A stretch of DNA of 64,000 nucleotides, from contig NZ_FNTJ01000002.1 of assembly GCF_900105185.1 (NCBI RefSeq), forward strand, positions 1,550,001 to 1,614,000, read 5' to 3'. The DNA is from Pseudomonas saponiphila (lineage in GTDB: Bacteria; Pseudomonadota; Gammaproteobacteria; Pseudomonadales; Pseudomonadaceae). This document shows, piece after piece, positions 1 through 8,633 of this stretch. The translations under genes were made by a program, and so were the position numbers. Position 1 is the stretch's first letter. Each line of letters opens with the position of its first letter. Under the pieces are notes generated by a model. The model had not been told where the DNA came from, did no database searches, and was given only the letters and a program-made list of their open reading frames with translations.

Positions 1-580
1 GGGCGTTGACCGCCAGGTTCCAGTCCTGGGTCGCGGCCTGTTGCAGACCTTCGGGCAGAGCCAGGCCGGCCTCCAGCAGGTGGCTGTCCTCGTTCCAGTG
101 AGCGATCAGCCGGGCGCTGGCGCTGAGGGTGGCGATAAAGCTCTTCGTCGCGGCCACGCTCTGCTCGGTACCGGCGTACAGCGGCAGGGAGAATTCGCTG
201 GCGGCCTCCAGGGGGCTGTTTTGCGCATTGACCATGGCCACGCTGAGGGCCCCGCGCTTGCGCAGCAGGCGCACGCTGTTCACCAGGTCCGGGCTCTGGC
301 CCGATTGCGAGAAGGCGAACACTGCCTGGCCGCTGACCCGCAGGGGCGCCTGTTGCATGGTCACCACCGACATCGGCAGCGAGGCCACCGGGATACCCAC
401 TTGTTGCATGGCCAGGTAGGCGAAGTAGCTGGCGGCATGGTCGGAACTGCCCCGGGCCACGGTCATGGCCACTTGTGGCGGCTGGCGTCGCAGGCGGCCG
501 GCAACCTCGATCAGGGATGGGTCCAGGTGCAGCAGCTGGCTGCTGACGGCGATGTGCGAGGACTGCGCCTCTTCAAGCAT
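1..580 (-). CDS. nagB-II: SIS-domain glucosamine-6-phosphate deaminase (NagB-II type), 3' end outside window
   Basis: This is an open frame on the minus strand starting ATG at 580 and running off the left edge after about 193 codons. It shows sugar isomerase (SIS) hallmarks: ARGSSDHAA near residue 45, SQSGQSPDLV near 85 and GTEQSVAATKSF near 130, as in the isomerase half of GlmS. The family member beside nagA usually deaminates glucosamine-6-phosphate to fructose-6-phosphate plus ammonia. The start overlaps the nagA stop by 8 bp, so translation is probably coupled. No glutaminase domain precedes the SIS domain, which argues against GlmS itself. The missing C-terminus prevents a firmer call. 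Confidence 0.82.
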   Translation of the reverse strand, partial: MLEEAQSSHIAVSSQLLHLDPSLIEVAGRLRRQPPQVAMTVARGSSDHAASYFAYLAMQQVGIPVASLPMSVVTMQQAPLRVSGQAVFAFSQSGQSPDLVNSVRLLRKRGALSVAMVNAQNSPLEAASEFSLPLYAGTEQSVAATKSFIATLSASARLIAHWNEDSHLLEAGLALPEGLQQAATQDWNLAVNA

Positions 581-1679
581 TTTTGAAGTCAATGTCTTCT
601 CCTTCGACCATGACGGCGGTCAGTGTGAGTGCGCGATCCAGGCGCACGCTGTCGGCCCAGCTGCCGGGTTGCAGGCGGCCGCGTTCAGGGATGCCGAGGT
701 AGTCGGCGGGAAATTGCGACAGGCGCTGGGAGGCTTCGGCCAGGGGCAGGCCGATCTTCACCAGATTGCGCAGGGCCTGATCCATGGTCAGGGTGCTGCC
801 GGCCAGGGTGCCGTCCGCCAGGCGCACCCCGCCCAGGCATTTGGTCACGGTGTGGCTGCCCAGCTGGTATTCGCCGTCGGGCATGCCGGCAGCGGCGGTG
901 GAGTCGGTGACGCAGTACAGGCACGGGATCGAGCGCAACGCCACGCGCATGGCGCCGGGGTGCACGTGCAGCAGGTCGGGGATCAGTTCGGCGTACTGGG
1001 CGTGGGCCAGGGCGGCGCCGACGATGCCCGGCTCGCGGTGATGCAGGGGGCTCATGGCGTTGTAAAGGTGGGTGAAGCTGGTGGCGCCGGCGGCCAGGGC
1101 GGCCACGCCCTCTTCGTAGCTGCCCAAGGTGTGGCCGATCTGCATGCGCACGCCGCGGGCGCTGAGTTCACGGATCAGCGCGTCGTGGCCGGCGATTTCC
1201 GGGGCGATGGTGATCACCCGGATGGGCGCCAGTTGCAGGTACTTTTCCACTTCCGCCATGAGTGCGGTGTGGGCGAAGTTGGGTTGGGCGCCGAGCTTGC
1301 CGGGGTTGATGTAGGGGCCTTCCAGGTGCACGCCGAGCACCCGGGCACAGCCCTCGGGGCGCTGTTCGGCGAAGATCCCGAGCTCGCCCAGGACCTGGCT
1401 GATTTCCGCGCTGGGGGCGGTCATGGTGGTGGCCAGCAGCGAGGTGGTGCCGAAACGCACATGGGTGCGGGTGATGGTTTCGAAGGCCGGGCGGCCCTGC
1501 ATGATGTCCTGGCCGCCACCGCCGTGGACGTGCAGGTCGATAAAGCCCGGCAGCAGGTAGGGCAGGTCATTGTCCGCCGGGTCGCAGGGGCTGCCTTGGA
1601 TGGCGACGACCTTGCCGTGCTCATGGACCAGGCGGCCACGGACCCAGCCTTGGGGCGTGAGGATGTTGTCTTCGGACAT
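573..1679 (-). CDS. nagA: N-acetylglucosamine-6-phosphate deacetylase NagA
   Basis: A 368-residue amidohydrolase. It removes acetate from GlcNAc-6-P to give glucosamine-6-P, the step before the SIS deaminase encoded next. The metal-site motif DLHVHGG lies at residues 48-54 (His50, His52), HLEGPY supplies the conserved Glu near residue 120, and a late VTDSTAAAG segment carries the catalytic Asp. The frame is open for 25 more codons upstream. I chose the ATG at 1679 because the protein then begins MSEDNILTPQGW as in the family and lies 29 bp after the nagR stop, with a GGAGCCAGAGAA segment upstream as ribosome site. It sits in a nagR-nagA-deaminase operon. Confidence 0.93.
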   Translation of the reverse strand: MSEDNILTPQGWVRGRLVHEHGKVVAIQGSPCDPADNDLPYLLPGFIDLHVHGGGGQDIMQGRPAFETITRTHVRFGTTSLLATTMTAPSAEISQVLGELGIFAEQRPEGCARVLGVHLEGPYINPGKLGAQPNFAHTALMAEVEKYLQLAPIRVITIAPEIAGHDALIRELSARGVRMQIGHTLGSYEEGVAALAAGATSFTHLYNAMSPLHHREPGIVGAALAHAQYAELIPDLLHVHPGAMRVALRSIPCLYCVTDSTAAAGMPDGEYQLGSHTVTKCLGGVRLADGTLAGSTLTMDQALRNLVKIGLPLAEASQRLSQFPADYLGIPERGRLQPGSWADSVRLDRALTLTAVMVEGEDIDFKNA

Positions 1680-1708
1680 GGGCGTTTCTCTGGCTCCAGG
1701 GGGCGGAT

Positions 1709-2440
1709 TCAGCGTCGCAGCTCGGCGACGAAGTCGTAGTAGTCGTTGCGGCAATAGGTATCGGTGACTTCGATCGGCGTGTTGTCTTCCAGGTAGCCGA
1801 CCCGGGTCATCAGCAGCATGGCGGTGCCGGGGGCAATGCCCACCAGGGCGGCAAACTCGTCCGAGGCGTTGATCGCCTGGATGTGCTGCAGGGCCCGGAC
1901 CACGGGGCGGCCGATGCTATCGAGGTATTCGTAGAGCGAATCACCGACCGCCTCGGGCTTGGCGATGATGCTGGCCGGCAGGGTGCTCATCTCAATGGCC
2001 ATGACCGCATCGTCGGCTTTGCGCAGGCGCTTGAGCCGCGCCACCTTGTCGTTGGGTGACAGGCCGAGGCGGATCAGCTCTTCATGGGTCGGTGGGGTGA
2101 GGGTGCGTTCCAGCCACTGCGAGCCGGGGACGAAGCCTTTGAGGCGCAGCATCTCGCTGAAGCCGGAAAGGCGCGACAGGGGTTGTTCCAGGCGTGGAGT
2201 GATGAAGGTGCCCGAGCCCTGGCTGCGACGAATCAGGCCGCGCTCGAAAAGCACTTCCAGGGCCTTGCGCGCGGTCACCCGGGAGATGCCCAGCAGTTCG
2301 CTGAGGTTGCGTTCCGAAGGCAGTGCCTGCTCGGCTTTCCATTGGCCGGAGTGGATCGCCGCTTCCAGGTTGCGGGCCAGTTGCAGGTACAGCGGGGTCG
2401 GCTGGGAGTCGTCGGGACGCAGGGTCAGGAGGTGATTCAT
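1709..2440 (-). CDS. nagR: GntR/HutC-family regulator of amino-sugar catabolism (NagR)
   Basis: A 243-residue GntR-family repressor. The N-terminal winged helix (about residues 15-80) contains PSERNLSELLGISRVTARKA, and residues 95-235 form a UTRA effector domain of the HutC subfamily. Relatives such as NagR/DasR sense phosphorylated amino sugars and repress nag genes. It is the first gene of the nag operon and shares its promoter, so it probably represses itself together with nagA and the deaminase. Operator-like repeats sit between its -35 and -10 elements. The effector is inferred from context. Confidence 0.87.
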   Translation of the reverse strand: MNHLLTLRPDDSQPTPLYLQLARNLEAAIHSGQWKAEQALPSERNLSELLGISRVTARKALEVLFERGLIRRSQGSGTFITPRLEQPLSRLSGFSEMLRLKGFVPGSQWLERTLTPPTHEELIRLGLSPNDKVARLKRLRKADDAVMAIEMSTLPASIIAKPEAVGDSLYEYLDSIGRPVVRALQHIQAINASDEFAALVGIAPGTAMLLMTRVGYLEDNTPIEVTDTYCRNDYYDFVAELRR

Positions 2441-2491
2441 CTGTAGGTTTTCCGATGCGGTTATTAGGTTGTTGTCGCCCGGTAATGCCGA

Positions 2492-2520
2492 AAACTAATA
2501 CCACTTAAATACCATGTCAA
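2492..2520 (-). promoter_or_regulatory. Promoter of the nag operon with operator in the spacer
   Basis: Read on the minus strand, a perfect TTGACA (2520-2515) is followed by TGGTATTTAAGTGGTATTA (2514-2496), holding two TGGTAT words 11 bp apart, and then by TAGTTT as a weak -10 (2497-2492). A GntR protein bound to the spacer would block RNA polymerase. The elements are seen; the regulator assignment is inferred from the adjacent nagR. Confidence 0.6.
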
Positions 2521-2587
2521 CGCCACCTATCGGGCTGAAGTGCAGTAAATCCGGCGCTTTCGGGGTGCGTGACAGGATAAATGATTG

Positions 2588-2662
2588 AAGTGGTATTAGG
2601 CAGGTCTGGCCGCGAAGGCCATGGGTCGAGGTGGCGACCCGCAGCGGGTCGCCAAGTGGTAT
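2588..2662. promoter_or_regulatory. Distal copies of the AAGTGGTAT(TA) operator word
   Basis: AAGTGGTATTA at 2588-2598 is the exact reverse complement of TAATACCACTT at 2496-2506 in the nag promoter. A third, shorter copy AAGTGGTAT occurs at 2654-2662. These could be auxiliary NagR sites. Between them, 2632-2640 and 2646-2654 form a perfect 9-bp hairpin (TGGCGACCC/GGGTCGCCA) without a T tract. Confidence 0.45.
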
Positions 2663-2713
2663 GCGCGCCCGGGGAGGGCTGCGGGGGGAGAAATATTTTT
2701 TGCCGGGAGGCGG

Positions 2714-3223
2714 TTAAGGGCGGATTTCGATCAGCGTGCCGTCTTTCACCAGGCCCCAGACCTCGCGCATGTCGACGTTGCGCATGGCGATGCAGCCATC
2801 GGTCCAGTCCAGGGTGTGGAAGTACTGCTCGGGAAACTCTTCGGTGTCCGGGGTGCCGTGGATCATGATCATGCCGCCGGGATCGACCCCTTCGCGACGT
2901 GAGCGGGCGGCATCGGTGATGTTCGGGTAGGAGATGTGCATGGCCAGGTTGTAGCGGTCGCTGGTCTTGCGCCAGTCGAGCCAGTAGAGGCCTTCCGGGG
3001 TGCGTTTATCGCCCTCCATCAGCTTGGGCCCCTTGGGCTTCTTGCCCAGGGAAATGCGGTAGGTTTTCAGTGGCTTGCCGCCATTGATCAACTGCAGTTG
3101 ATGGGCGGACTTGAGCACCAGGACCTTTTCGATGACCTTGCCGTCCAGGGTTTCCACCGTGGAGGCCTGAGACAGAGTGACGACGGAACAGCACAACAGG
3201 GCAAGCAACCAGCGCATTGACAC
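2714..3223 (-). CDS. Secreted L,D-transpeptidase (YkuD family)
   Basis: A 169-residue protein with a signal peptide at residues 1-20 ending in a SQA cleavage-like site. The YkuD fold occupies roughly residues 30-169, with the catalytic signature IHGTP at 121-125 and TDGCIAMRN at 141-149 (His122, Cys144, Arg148). Enzymes of this family form or edit 3-3 peptidoglycan crosslinks, or attach proteins to peptidoglycan, in the periplasm. At under 170 residues and without LysM or SH3 domains it is a minimal version. ATGs at 3223 and 3217 are both possible starts. It lies upstream of the nag operon, separated by 273 bp that hold the nag promoter. Confidence 0.85.
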   Translation of the reverse strand: MSMRWLLALLCCSVVTLSQASTVETLDGKVIEKVLVLKSAHQLQLINGGKPLKTYRISLGKKPKGPKLMEGDKRTPEGLYWLDWRKTSDRYNLAMHISYPNITDAARSRREGVDPGGMIMIHGTPDTEEFPEQYFHTLDWTDGCIAMRNVDMREVWGLVKDGTLIEIRP

Positions 3224-3266
3224 GATTTCCCCAGGCGCGCACGGAATCCGTGCACGTTTTTATTGT

Positions 3267-3818
3267 TTAACTGATGGCAGGCTGAGAGAGCGGCGGAATG
3301 GATTCGGAGCGCACGGCATAAGCCTGTGCCCGCCGGTCAGCGAAGAAGCATTCTAAGGTACGACCGACGGTGCGGAAAGCCAGCTCGGACCAAGGGATAT
3401 CGGCTTCCTCGAACAGCTGCACCTCCAGGCTCTCGGGACCGGCGGCAAAGTCCAGGTCCGAAAGCTCGGCGCGAAAGAACACATGCACCTGGCTGATGTG
3501 CGGCACGTCGATCAGGGTGTAGATATTCAGGTTGCGCACCCGGGCGCAGGCTTCCTCGAAGGTTTCGCGGATGGCCGCTTGTTCCACCGTCTCGCCGTTT
3601 TCCATGAAGCCCGCCGGCAGGGTCCAGTAGCCCAGGCGCGGTTCGATGGCGCGGCGGCACAACAGCACCTTGCCTTCCCAGGTTGCCAGGCAGCCGGCAA
3701 CGATGTTGGGGTTCTGGTAGTGGATGGTCTGGCAGTGATCGCAGACGAAGCGCAGGCGCGAATCGCCGTCGGGAATGCGCTGGGTCACTGGGTTGCCGCA
3801 CTGGCTGCAAAATTTCAT
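3267..3818 (-). CDS. Nudix hydrolase with N-terminal zinc ribbon
   Basis: A 183-residue protein. Cys4, Cys7, Cys26 and Cys29 form a zinc-ribbon pair like that of NudC-type enzymes. The Nudix box runs from Gly70 through Glu76 to RETFEE at 84-89, with Cys91 where the consensus has Gly. This architecture suggests hydrolysis of a nucleoside diphosphate linked to another moiety, such as ADP-ribose or NADH, but the substrate cannot be read from sequence. An upstream ATG at 3833 is in frame; the ATG at 3818 gives the normal MKFCSQCG beginning and is preferred. It diverges from the next Nudix gene at 3965. Confidence 0.85.
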   Translation of the reverse strand: MKFCSQCGNPVTQRIPDGDSRLRFVCDHCQTIHYQNPNIVAGCLATWEGKVLLCRRAIEPRLGYWTLPAGFMENGETVEQAAIRETFEEACARVRNLNIYTLIDVPHISQVHVFFRAELSDLDFAAGPESLEVQLFEEADIPWSELAFRTVGRTLECFFADRRAQAYAVRSESIPPLSQPAIS

Positions 3819-3964
3819 GAGGGGTATCCGCAAAGGCTGGGGCTATCTTGGCGCGCCGCCCGGTTGTCGGCAAGTTGTCGTTAAGCGACATGCCCGGGAG
3901 CGGGGGTTGGGCCACCGATTGGATTGGTGCATGATGCACGGTAGCCAACAGATCGAGATGCCTC

Positions 3965-4564
3965 ATGCTGGACGAGCTACTTCATCGGGTAAGCCATTAC
4001 ACGCCACGAACCCTGGAGACTGACCGACGTTTCCCCGAGGCTGCGGTGCTGGTGCCCATCACCCGCAGCGACGAACCGGAACTGGTATTGACCTTGCGTG
4101 CCAGCGGGCTGTCGACCCATGGCGGTGAAGTGGCCTTCCCCGGTGGCCGGCGCGATCCGGAAGACCCGGACCTGATTTTCACCGCCCTGCGCGAGGCCGA
4201 AGAAGAGATCGGCCTGCCGCCGGGACTGGTGGAAGTCATCGGCCCTTTGAGCCCACTGATTTCCCTGCATGGGATCAAGGTCACGCCTTACGTCGGGGTG
4301 ATTCCCGACTACGTCGAATACCGGGCCAACGACGCCGAGATTGCCGCTGTTTTCAGCGTGCCCCTGGATTTTTTCCGCCAGGACCCGCGCGAACACACCC
4401 ACCGTATCGACTACCAGGGCCGCAGTTGGTATGTCCCCAGCTACCGCTTCGGCGGGTACAAGATCTGGGGCCTGACCGCGATCATGGTGGTCGAACTGGT
4501 CAACCTGCTGTACGACGCCGATATCAGCCTGCATCACCCGCCGAAAACCTTTATCGATACCTGA
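3965..4564 (+). CDS. CoA pyrophosphatase-like Nudix hydrolase (NudL/YeaB family)
   Basis: A 199-residue Nudix protein. The box begins at GGRRDPEDPD (about residue 60) and includes REAEEEIGL. It is preceded by the segment GEVAFPGG, characteristic of the CoA-specific UPF0035/NudL group, which cleaves coenzyme A or related thioesters to phosphopantetheine and 3',5'-ADP. Usual length for this group is 190-210. It starts about 150 bp from the divergent zinc-ribbon Nudix gene and is followed by a carbonic anhydrase gene after 58 bp. Confidence 0.85.
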   Translation: MLDELLHRVSHYTPRTLETDRRFPEAAVLVPITRSDEPELVLTLRASGLSTHGGEVAFPGGRRDPEDPDLIFTALREAEEEIGLPPGLVEVIGPLSPLISLHGIKVTPYVGVIPDYVEYRANDAEIAAVFSVPLDFFRQDPREHTHRIDYQGRSWYVPSYRFGGYKIWGLTAIMVVELVNLLYDADISLHHPPKTFIDT

Positions 4565-4622
4565 AGCCATGGCTTTGTGCATGGCATGAACCCCCGGCTG
4601 CCAGAACCATAAGGACAACAAG

Positions 4623-5147
4623 ATGAAATACCGTCTGGGCGACGCCCGAGTCGACACCCATCCACAGAGCTGGGTGGCCCCGAACGCTACCCTGGTGGGC
4701 AAGGTCAAGCTCGAAGAAGGCGCCAGTGTGTGGTTCAACGCCGTGTTGCGTGGCGACAACGAACTGATCCTGATCGGCAAGCACAGCAACGTCCAGGACG
4801 GTGCCGTGATGCACACCGACATGGGCTTTCCCCTGACCCTGGGCACCGGCGTGACCATCGGCCATAACGCCATGCTGCATGGCTGCACCGTGGGTGACTA
4901 CAGCCTGATCGGCATCAATGCGGTGGTGCTCAATGGCGCGAAGATCGGCAAGTACTGCATCATCGGCGCCAACGCGCTGATCGGCGAGGGCAAGGAAATC
5001 CCCGATGGCTCGCTGGTCATGGGCTCGCCCGGCAAGGTGGTGCGCGAACTGACCGAGGCACAGAAGAAAATGCTCGAAGCCAGCGCCGCCCACTACGTTC
5101 ATAATGGCCAACGTTATGCCCGAGATCTGGTTGAGCAAGAACAATGA
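4623..5147 (+). CDS. Gamma-class carbonic anhydrase-like protein
   Basis: A 174-residue left-handed beta-helix protein built of hexapeptide repeats. It has zinc-ligand candidates in VMHTDMG and IGHNAMLHG, and a C-terminal helix (LTEAQKKML onward), as in the YrdA/PaaY/CamH group that forms trimers. Activity in this group ranges from true carbonic anhydrase to no detected activity, so hydration of CO2 is only probable. The stop overlaps the next start in an ATGA tetranucleotide (5144-5147), indicating translational coupling with the DUF1289 gene. Confidence 0.85.
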   Translation: MKYRLGDARVDTHPQSWVAPNATLVGKVKLEEGASVWFNAVLRGDNELILIGKHSNVQDGAVMHTDMGFPLTLGTGVTIGHNAMLHGCTVGDYSLIGINAVVLNGAKIGKYCIIGANALIGEGKEIPDGSLVMGSPGKVVRELTEAQKKMLEASAAHYVHNGQRYARDLVEQEQ

Positions 5148-5359
5148 CAGCCCCTGAAAGACCCGTCGCCTCGCCTTGCGTGAGCATCTGTGCCCTGGAT
5201 GAGCAGGACATCTGCACCGGCTGTCAGCGCACGGTGGAGGAAATCACCCGCTGGAGTCGCATGGACAACAACGAGCGCCGCGCAGTCCTGGCCCTGTGCC
5301 ATGAGCGAGCCAAGTCCAGTGGCTTGCTGTGGATGATCGGCTCCCGCTCGGCGAGCTGA
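5144..5359 (+). CDS. DUF1289 family small cysteine protein
   Basis: A 71-residue protein with the DUF1289 pattern: SPCVSIC near residue 10 and DICTGCQRT near residue 21, followed by a helical segment with ERRAVLALC. The four cysteines suggest metal or Fe-S binding. The family is widespread in proteobacteria and its function is not established. It overlaps the carbonic anhydrase gene by 4 bp, so the two are translated together. Confidence 0.85.
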   Translation: MTAPERPVASPCVSICALDEQDICTGCQRTVEEITRWSRMDNNERRAVLALCHERAKSSGLLWMIGSRSAS

Positions 5360-5396
5360 TCCGGCCAGTCGCCGGCAAGCCGGTTCCTGCAATCCT

Positions 5397-5425
5397 GTGT
5401 AGCAGCCAGCTTGCTGGCGAAAGGG
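5397..5425 (+). repeat. Degenerate REP sequence
   Basis: TGTAGCAGCCAGCTTGCTGGCGAAAGG resembles the Pseudomonas REP consensus seen intact elsewhere in the window (7246-7307, 50233-50765). It is a single, diverged copy downstream of the DUF1289 gene. Confidence 0.5.
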
Positions 5426-5431
5426 TTTCTT

Positions 5432-5477
5432 GGCCCAACCTCGGGCCTGCAGTAACCTGTGCGCCTTCCCGACAGGT
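5432..5477 (+). promoter_or_regulatory. Two short hairpins in the leader of the VUT transporter gene
   Basis: GGCCC (5432-5436) pairs with GGGCC (5443-5447) and ACCTGT (5455-5460) pairs with ACAGGT (5472-5477). The second hairpin ends 12 bp before the start codon, so it would affect ribosome access. No preQ1 riboswitch tail could be recognised by eye. Confidence 0.35.
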
Positions 5478-5489
5478 GCCCTTCAGCCC

Positions 5490-5957
5490 ATGCTCTTCCT
5501 GATCACCTATATCAGCAGTGTCGTGCTGATCAACTACGCCTTTTCCGTCGCGCCGCAGTTGGATATCGTCTGGTCGGCCTGGGGCGGGCTGGTGTTTGTC
5601 CTGCGGGACATGGTGCAGACGCGCTTCGGCCATGGCGCCATCGTCGCCATGCTGGCGGCCCTGGTGTTGTCCTATGTCACCTCCGACCCGACCATCGCCC
5701 TGGCCAGCGCCACGGCATTCGCCGTCTCGGAATGCATCGATTGGCTGGTGTTCAGCGTCACCAAGCGGCCCCTGCATGATCGGCTGTGGATCAGTTCGGC
5801 GCTGAGCATTCCCCTGGATACCTTCATCTTCTACGGCATGATCGATGCCATGACCCCGGGAGTGATCCTCACCGCCCTGGGCTCGAAGTTCGCCGGAGTC
5901 ACCGTGGTCTGGCTGGCCATGGCCTGGCGTTTGCGCAAAGCGGCGTGCGCCGGCTGA
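5490..5957 (+). CDS. VUT family integral membrane transporter (queuosine-precursor transporter-like)
   Basis: A 155-residue hydrophobic protein with about five membrane segments, starting [11 protein letters not shown]. The [17 protein letters not shown] and PLDTFIFYG segments match the VUT/YhhQ-like pattern. Members of this superfamily import queuosine precursors (preQ0/preQ1) or other small molecules. The frame is open 20 codons upstream, but the ATG at 5490 gives the membrane protein directly. The shortness compared with YhhQ (about 220 residues) makes the substrate uncertain. It is a separate unit ahead of purT. Confidence 0.65.
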   Translation: MLFLITYISSVVLINYAFSVAPQLDIVWSAWGGLVFVLRDMVQTRFGHGAIVAMLAALVLSYVTSDPTIALASATAFAVSECIDWLVFSVTKRPLHDRLWISSALSIPLDTFIFYGMIDAMTPGVILTALGSKFAGVTVVWLAMAWRLRKAACAG

Positions 5958-6057
5958 GCCAAAGGCCGCGGTTCATGTAAAATGCCGCGCTCTTTCCCCC
6001 TTGGGTCGTCCGCCTGGCGCTCGGCCCTCGATGATTCGCTCCTTTGAGGACCTTCAG

Positions 6058-7239
6058 ATGACTCGTATCGGAACTCCATTGTCGCCAACCGCGACCCGCG
6101 TCTTGCTTTGTGGCTGTGGTGAGTTGGGCAAGGAGGTGGTGATCGAGCTGCAACGCCTGGGTGTCGAGGTGATTGCCGTGGACCGCTACGCCAACGCCCC
6201 GGCGATGCAAGTGGCCCATCGCAGCCACGTGATCAACATGCTCGATGGCGCGGCGTTGCGAGCGGTGATCGAAGCCGAGAAGCCGCACTTCATCGTTCCG
6301 GAAATCGAGGCCATCGCCACCGCGACCCTGGTGGAGCTGGAAGCTGAAGGCTTCACCGTGATCCCGACCGCCCGGGCCACCTCGCTGACCATGAACCGCG
6401 AAGGCATCCGCCGCCTGGCCGCCGAAGAGCTGGACCTGCCGACCTCGCCGTACCACTTCGCCGACACCTTCGAAGACTACGCCAAGGCTGTGCAAGACCT
6501 GGGCTTCCCGTGCGTGGTCAAGCCGGTGATGAGCTCCTCGGGCAAGGGCCAGAGCCTGCTGCGCAGCGTCGACGACGTGCAGAAAGCCTGGGACTACGCC
6601 CAGGAAGGCGGGCGTGCCGGCAAGGGCCGGGTGATCATCGAGGGCTTTATCGACTTCGACTACGAGATCACCCTGCTGACCGTGCGTCACGTGGGCGGCA
6701 CCACCTTCTGTGCGCCGGTCGGCCATCGTCAGGAGAAGGGCGACTACCAGGAATCCTGGCAGCCCCAGGCCATGAGCCCGAAAGCCCTGGCCGAATCCGA
6801 GCGCGTGGCCAAGGCAGTGACCGAAGCCCTGGGCGGCCGCGGCCTGTTCGGCGTGGAACTGTTCATCAAGGGCGATCAGGTGTGGTTCAGCGAAGTGTCG
6901 CCACGCCCTCACGACACCGGCCTGGTGACCCTGATTTCCCAGGATCTGTCGCAGTTCGCCCTGCACGCGCGGGCGATTCTCGGCCTGCCGATCCCGCAGA
7001 TCCGCCAGTTCGGGCCTTCGGCCTCGGCGGTGATCCTGGTGGAAGGCAAGTCCACCCAGACCGCCTTCGCCAACCTCGGCGCCGCCCTGAGCGAGCCAGA
7101 CACCGCGTTGCGCCTGTTCGGCAAGCCGGAAGTCAACGGCCAGCGGCGCATGGGCGTGGCCCTGGCTCGTGATGAGTCGATCGAGGCCGCCCGGGCCAAG
7201 GCGACCCGTGCTGCGCAAGCGGTAGTGGTCGAACTCTGA
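6058..7239 (+). CDS. purT: Formate-dependent GAR transformylase PurT
   Basis: A 393-residue ATP-grasp enzyme. It ligates formate to glycinamide ribonucleotide in purine synthesis, an alternative to folate-dependent PurN. Visible marks are the N-terminal [11 protein letters not shown] nucleotide-binding start, MSSSGKGQS of the ATP-grasp lid near residue 160, and the C-terminal [10 protein letters not shown] metal site near residue 280. The ATG at 6058 is preceded by GAGGA at 6046-6050; the longer open frame upstream is not supported by homology. Length matches the family. A REP pair follows immediately. Confidence 0.95.
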   Translation: MTRIGTPLSPTATRVLLCGCGELGKEVVIELQRLGVEVIAVDRYANAPAMQVAHRSHVINMLDGAALRAVIEAEKPHFIVPEIEAIATATLVELEAEGFTVIPTARATSLTMNREGIRRLAAEELDLPTSPYHFADTFEDYAKAVQDLGFPCVVKPVMSSSGKGQSLLRSVDDVQKAWDYAQEGGRAGKGRVIIEGFIDFDYEITLLTVRHVGGTTFCAPVGHRQEKGDYQESWQPQAMSPKALAESERVAKAVTEALGGRGLFGVELFIKGDQVWFSEVSPRPHDTGLVTLISQDLSQFALHARAILGLPIPQIRQFGPSASAVILVEGKSTQTAFANLGAALSEPDTALRLFGKPEVNGQRRMGVALARDESIEAARAKATRAAQAVVVEL

Positions 7240-7245
7240 GAAGCA

Positions 7246-7307
7246 TCGCGAGCAAGCTCGCTCCTACAAGGTCCGGATTGAACCTGTAGGAGCGAGCTTG
7301 CTCGCGA
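7246..7307. repeat. REP doublet (REPIN)
   Basis: Two perfect 23-bp inverted arms, 7246-7268 (TCGCGAGCAAG...) and 7285-7307 (TGTAGGAGCG...), are separated by 16 bp. The pair lies between the stops of the convergent purT and MFS genes, where it may also protect or terminate transcripts. Confidence 0.85.
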
Positions 7308-7316
7308 AGCGGTTGC

Positions 7317-8633
7317 TCAAACGACCCGATTCAAATCGTTGTTCCGCGTTTCCTTCAGGCACAGCACCGCGATCAGGCTCAAGATAGCCGCCCCCGAAAC
7401 ATACCCGCCAACCCAGCTCAACCCGCCCATGGCCACCAGCTTCTGAGCAAAGAACGGTGCCGCCGAGGCGCCGACTATCCCGCCCAGGTTATAGGCCGCC
7501 GATGCCCCGGTATAACGCACGTGGGTCGGAAACAGCTCTGGCAGCAGCGCGCCCATCGGGGCGAAGGTCACCCCCATCAGGAACAGCTCGATGCACAGGA
7601 ACAGCGCCACGCCGGTGGTGGAGCCCTGGGTCAGCAGCGGTTCCATGCTGAAGCCGGACAGAATCGCCAGCAGGCAGCCAACCACCAGCACCGGCTTGCG
7701 TCCGAAACGGTCGCTGGCCCAGGCCGACAGCGGCGTGGCCGCCGCCATGAACAGCACGGCAAAGCACAGCAGGCCGAGGAAGGTTTCACGGCTGTAGCCC
7801 AGGGTGGCGACGCCGTAGCTCAGGGAAAACACCGTGGAGATGTAGAACAGCGCGTAGCACACCACCATCGAGGCGGCGCCCAGCAGCACCGGCATCCAGT
7901 ATTGGCTGAAGAGCTCCACCAGCGGCATCTTCACCCGTTCCTGGCGCGCCACGGCGTTGGCGAATACCGGGGTTTCGTGCAGCTTCAGGCGCACGTAGAG
8001 CCCGACCATCACCAGCGCGGCGCTGAGCAGAAACGGAATGCGCCAGCCCCAGGCGCGGAACTGTTCGTCGTCCAGGCCCATGGCCAGGGCCAGGAACAGG
8101 CCGTTGGCGGCGAGAAAGCCGATGGAAGGGCCCAGTTGCGGGAACATGCCGAACCAGGCGCGTTTGCCTGGCGGGGCGTTTTCCGTGGCCAGCAGGGCGG
8201 CTCCGCCCCATTCACCACCCAGCCCCAGGCCCTGGCCGAAACGCAACACGCAGAGCAGGATCGGTGCCCAGGCGCCAATGCTGTCGTAGCCCGGCAGCAC
8301 GCCGATCAGGGTGGTGCAGATCCCCATTAGCAGCAGCGAGGCGACCAGGGTCGATTTGCGCCCGATGCGGTCGCCGAAATGGCCGAACAGCGCCGAACCC
8401 AGGGGGCGGGCGAGAAAGGCGATGCCGAAGGTCAAGAAGGCCGAGAGCATCTGCGCGGTGCCGGAGCTCTGGGGGAAGAACACCGGCCCGATCACCAGGG
8501 CGGCGGCGGTGGCATAGACGTAGAAATCGTAGAACTCGATGGCGGTGCCGATAAAACTGGCGGTGGCCACCCGAGAGGCTGAATTGCTCGGTTGGGCAGG
8601 CGCGGAGGCGCCGTAGGTGGTGCTGGTCGTCAT
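7317..8633 (-). CDS. MFS transporter of the metabolite:H+ symporter (ShiA/ProP-like) family
   Basis: A 438-residue protein with 12 predicted membrane helices. It has the MHS-family opening IGTAIEFYDFYVYATAAAL (about residues 29-47), the loop 2-3 motif GHFGDRIGRKSTL near residue 85, and the repeat DRFGRKPVL near residue 290. MHS members import organic acids or zwitterions such as shikimate, alpha-ketoglutarate or proline-betaine with protons; the substrate here is unknown. It is convergent with purT and stands alone. Confidence 0.85.
   Translation of the reverse strand: MTTSTTYGASAPAQPSNSASRVATASFIGTAIEFYDFYVYATAAALVIGPVFFPQSSGTAQMLSAFLTFGIAFLARPLGSALFGHFGDRIGRKSTLVASLLLMGICTTLIGVLPGYDSIGAWAPILLCVLRFGQGLGLGGEWGGAALLATENAPPGKRAWFGMFPQLGPSIGFLAANGLFLALAMGLDDEQFRAWGWRIPFLLSAALVMVGLYVRLKLHETPVFANAVARQERVKMPLVELFSQYWMPVLLGAASMVVCYALFYISTVFSLSYGVATLGYSRETFLGLLCFAVLFMAAATPLSAWASDRFGRKPVLVVGCLLAILSGFSMEPLLTQGSTTGVALFLCIELFLMGVTFAPMGALLPELFPTHVRYTGASAAYNLGGIVGASAAPFFAQKLVAMGGLSWVGGYVSGAAILSLIAVLCLKETRNNDLNRVV

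Noticed and set aside
5899..7218. Long open frame antisense to purT
   Set aside because: Histidine/glutamine/glycine-rich shadow of a well-supported gene.
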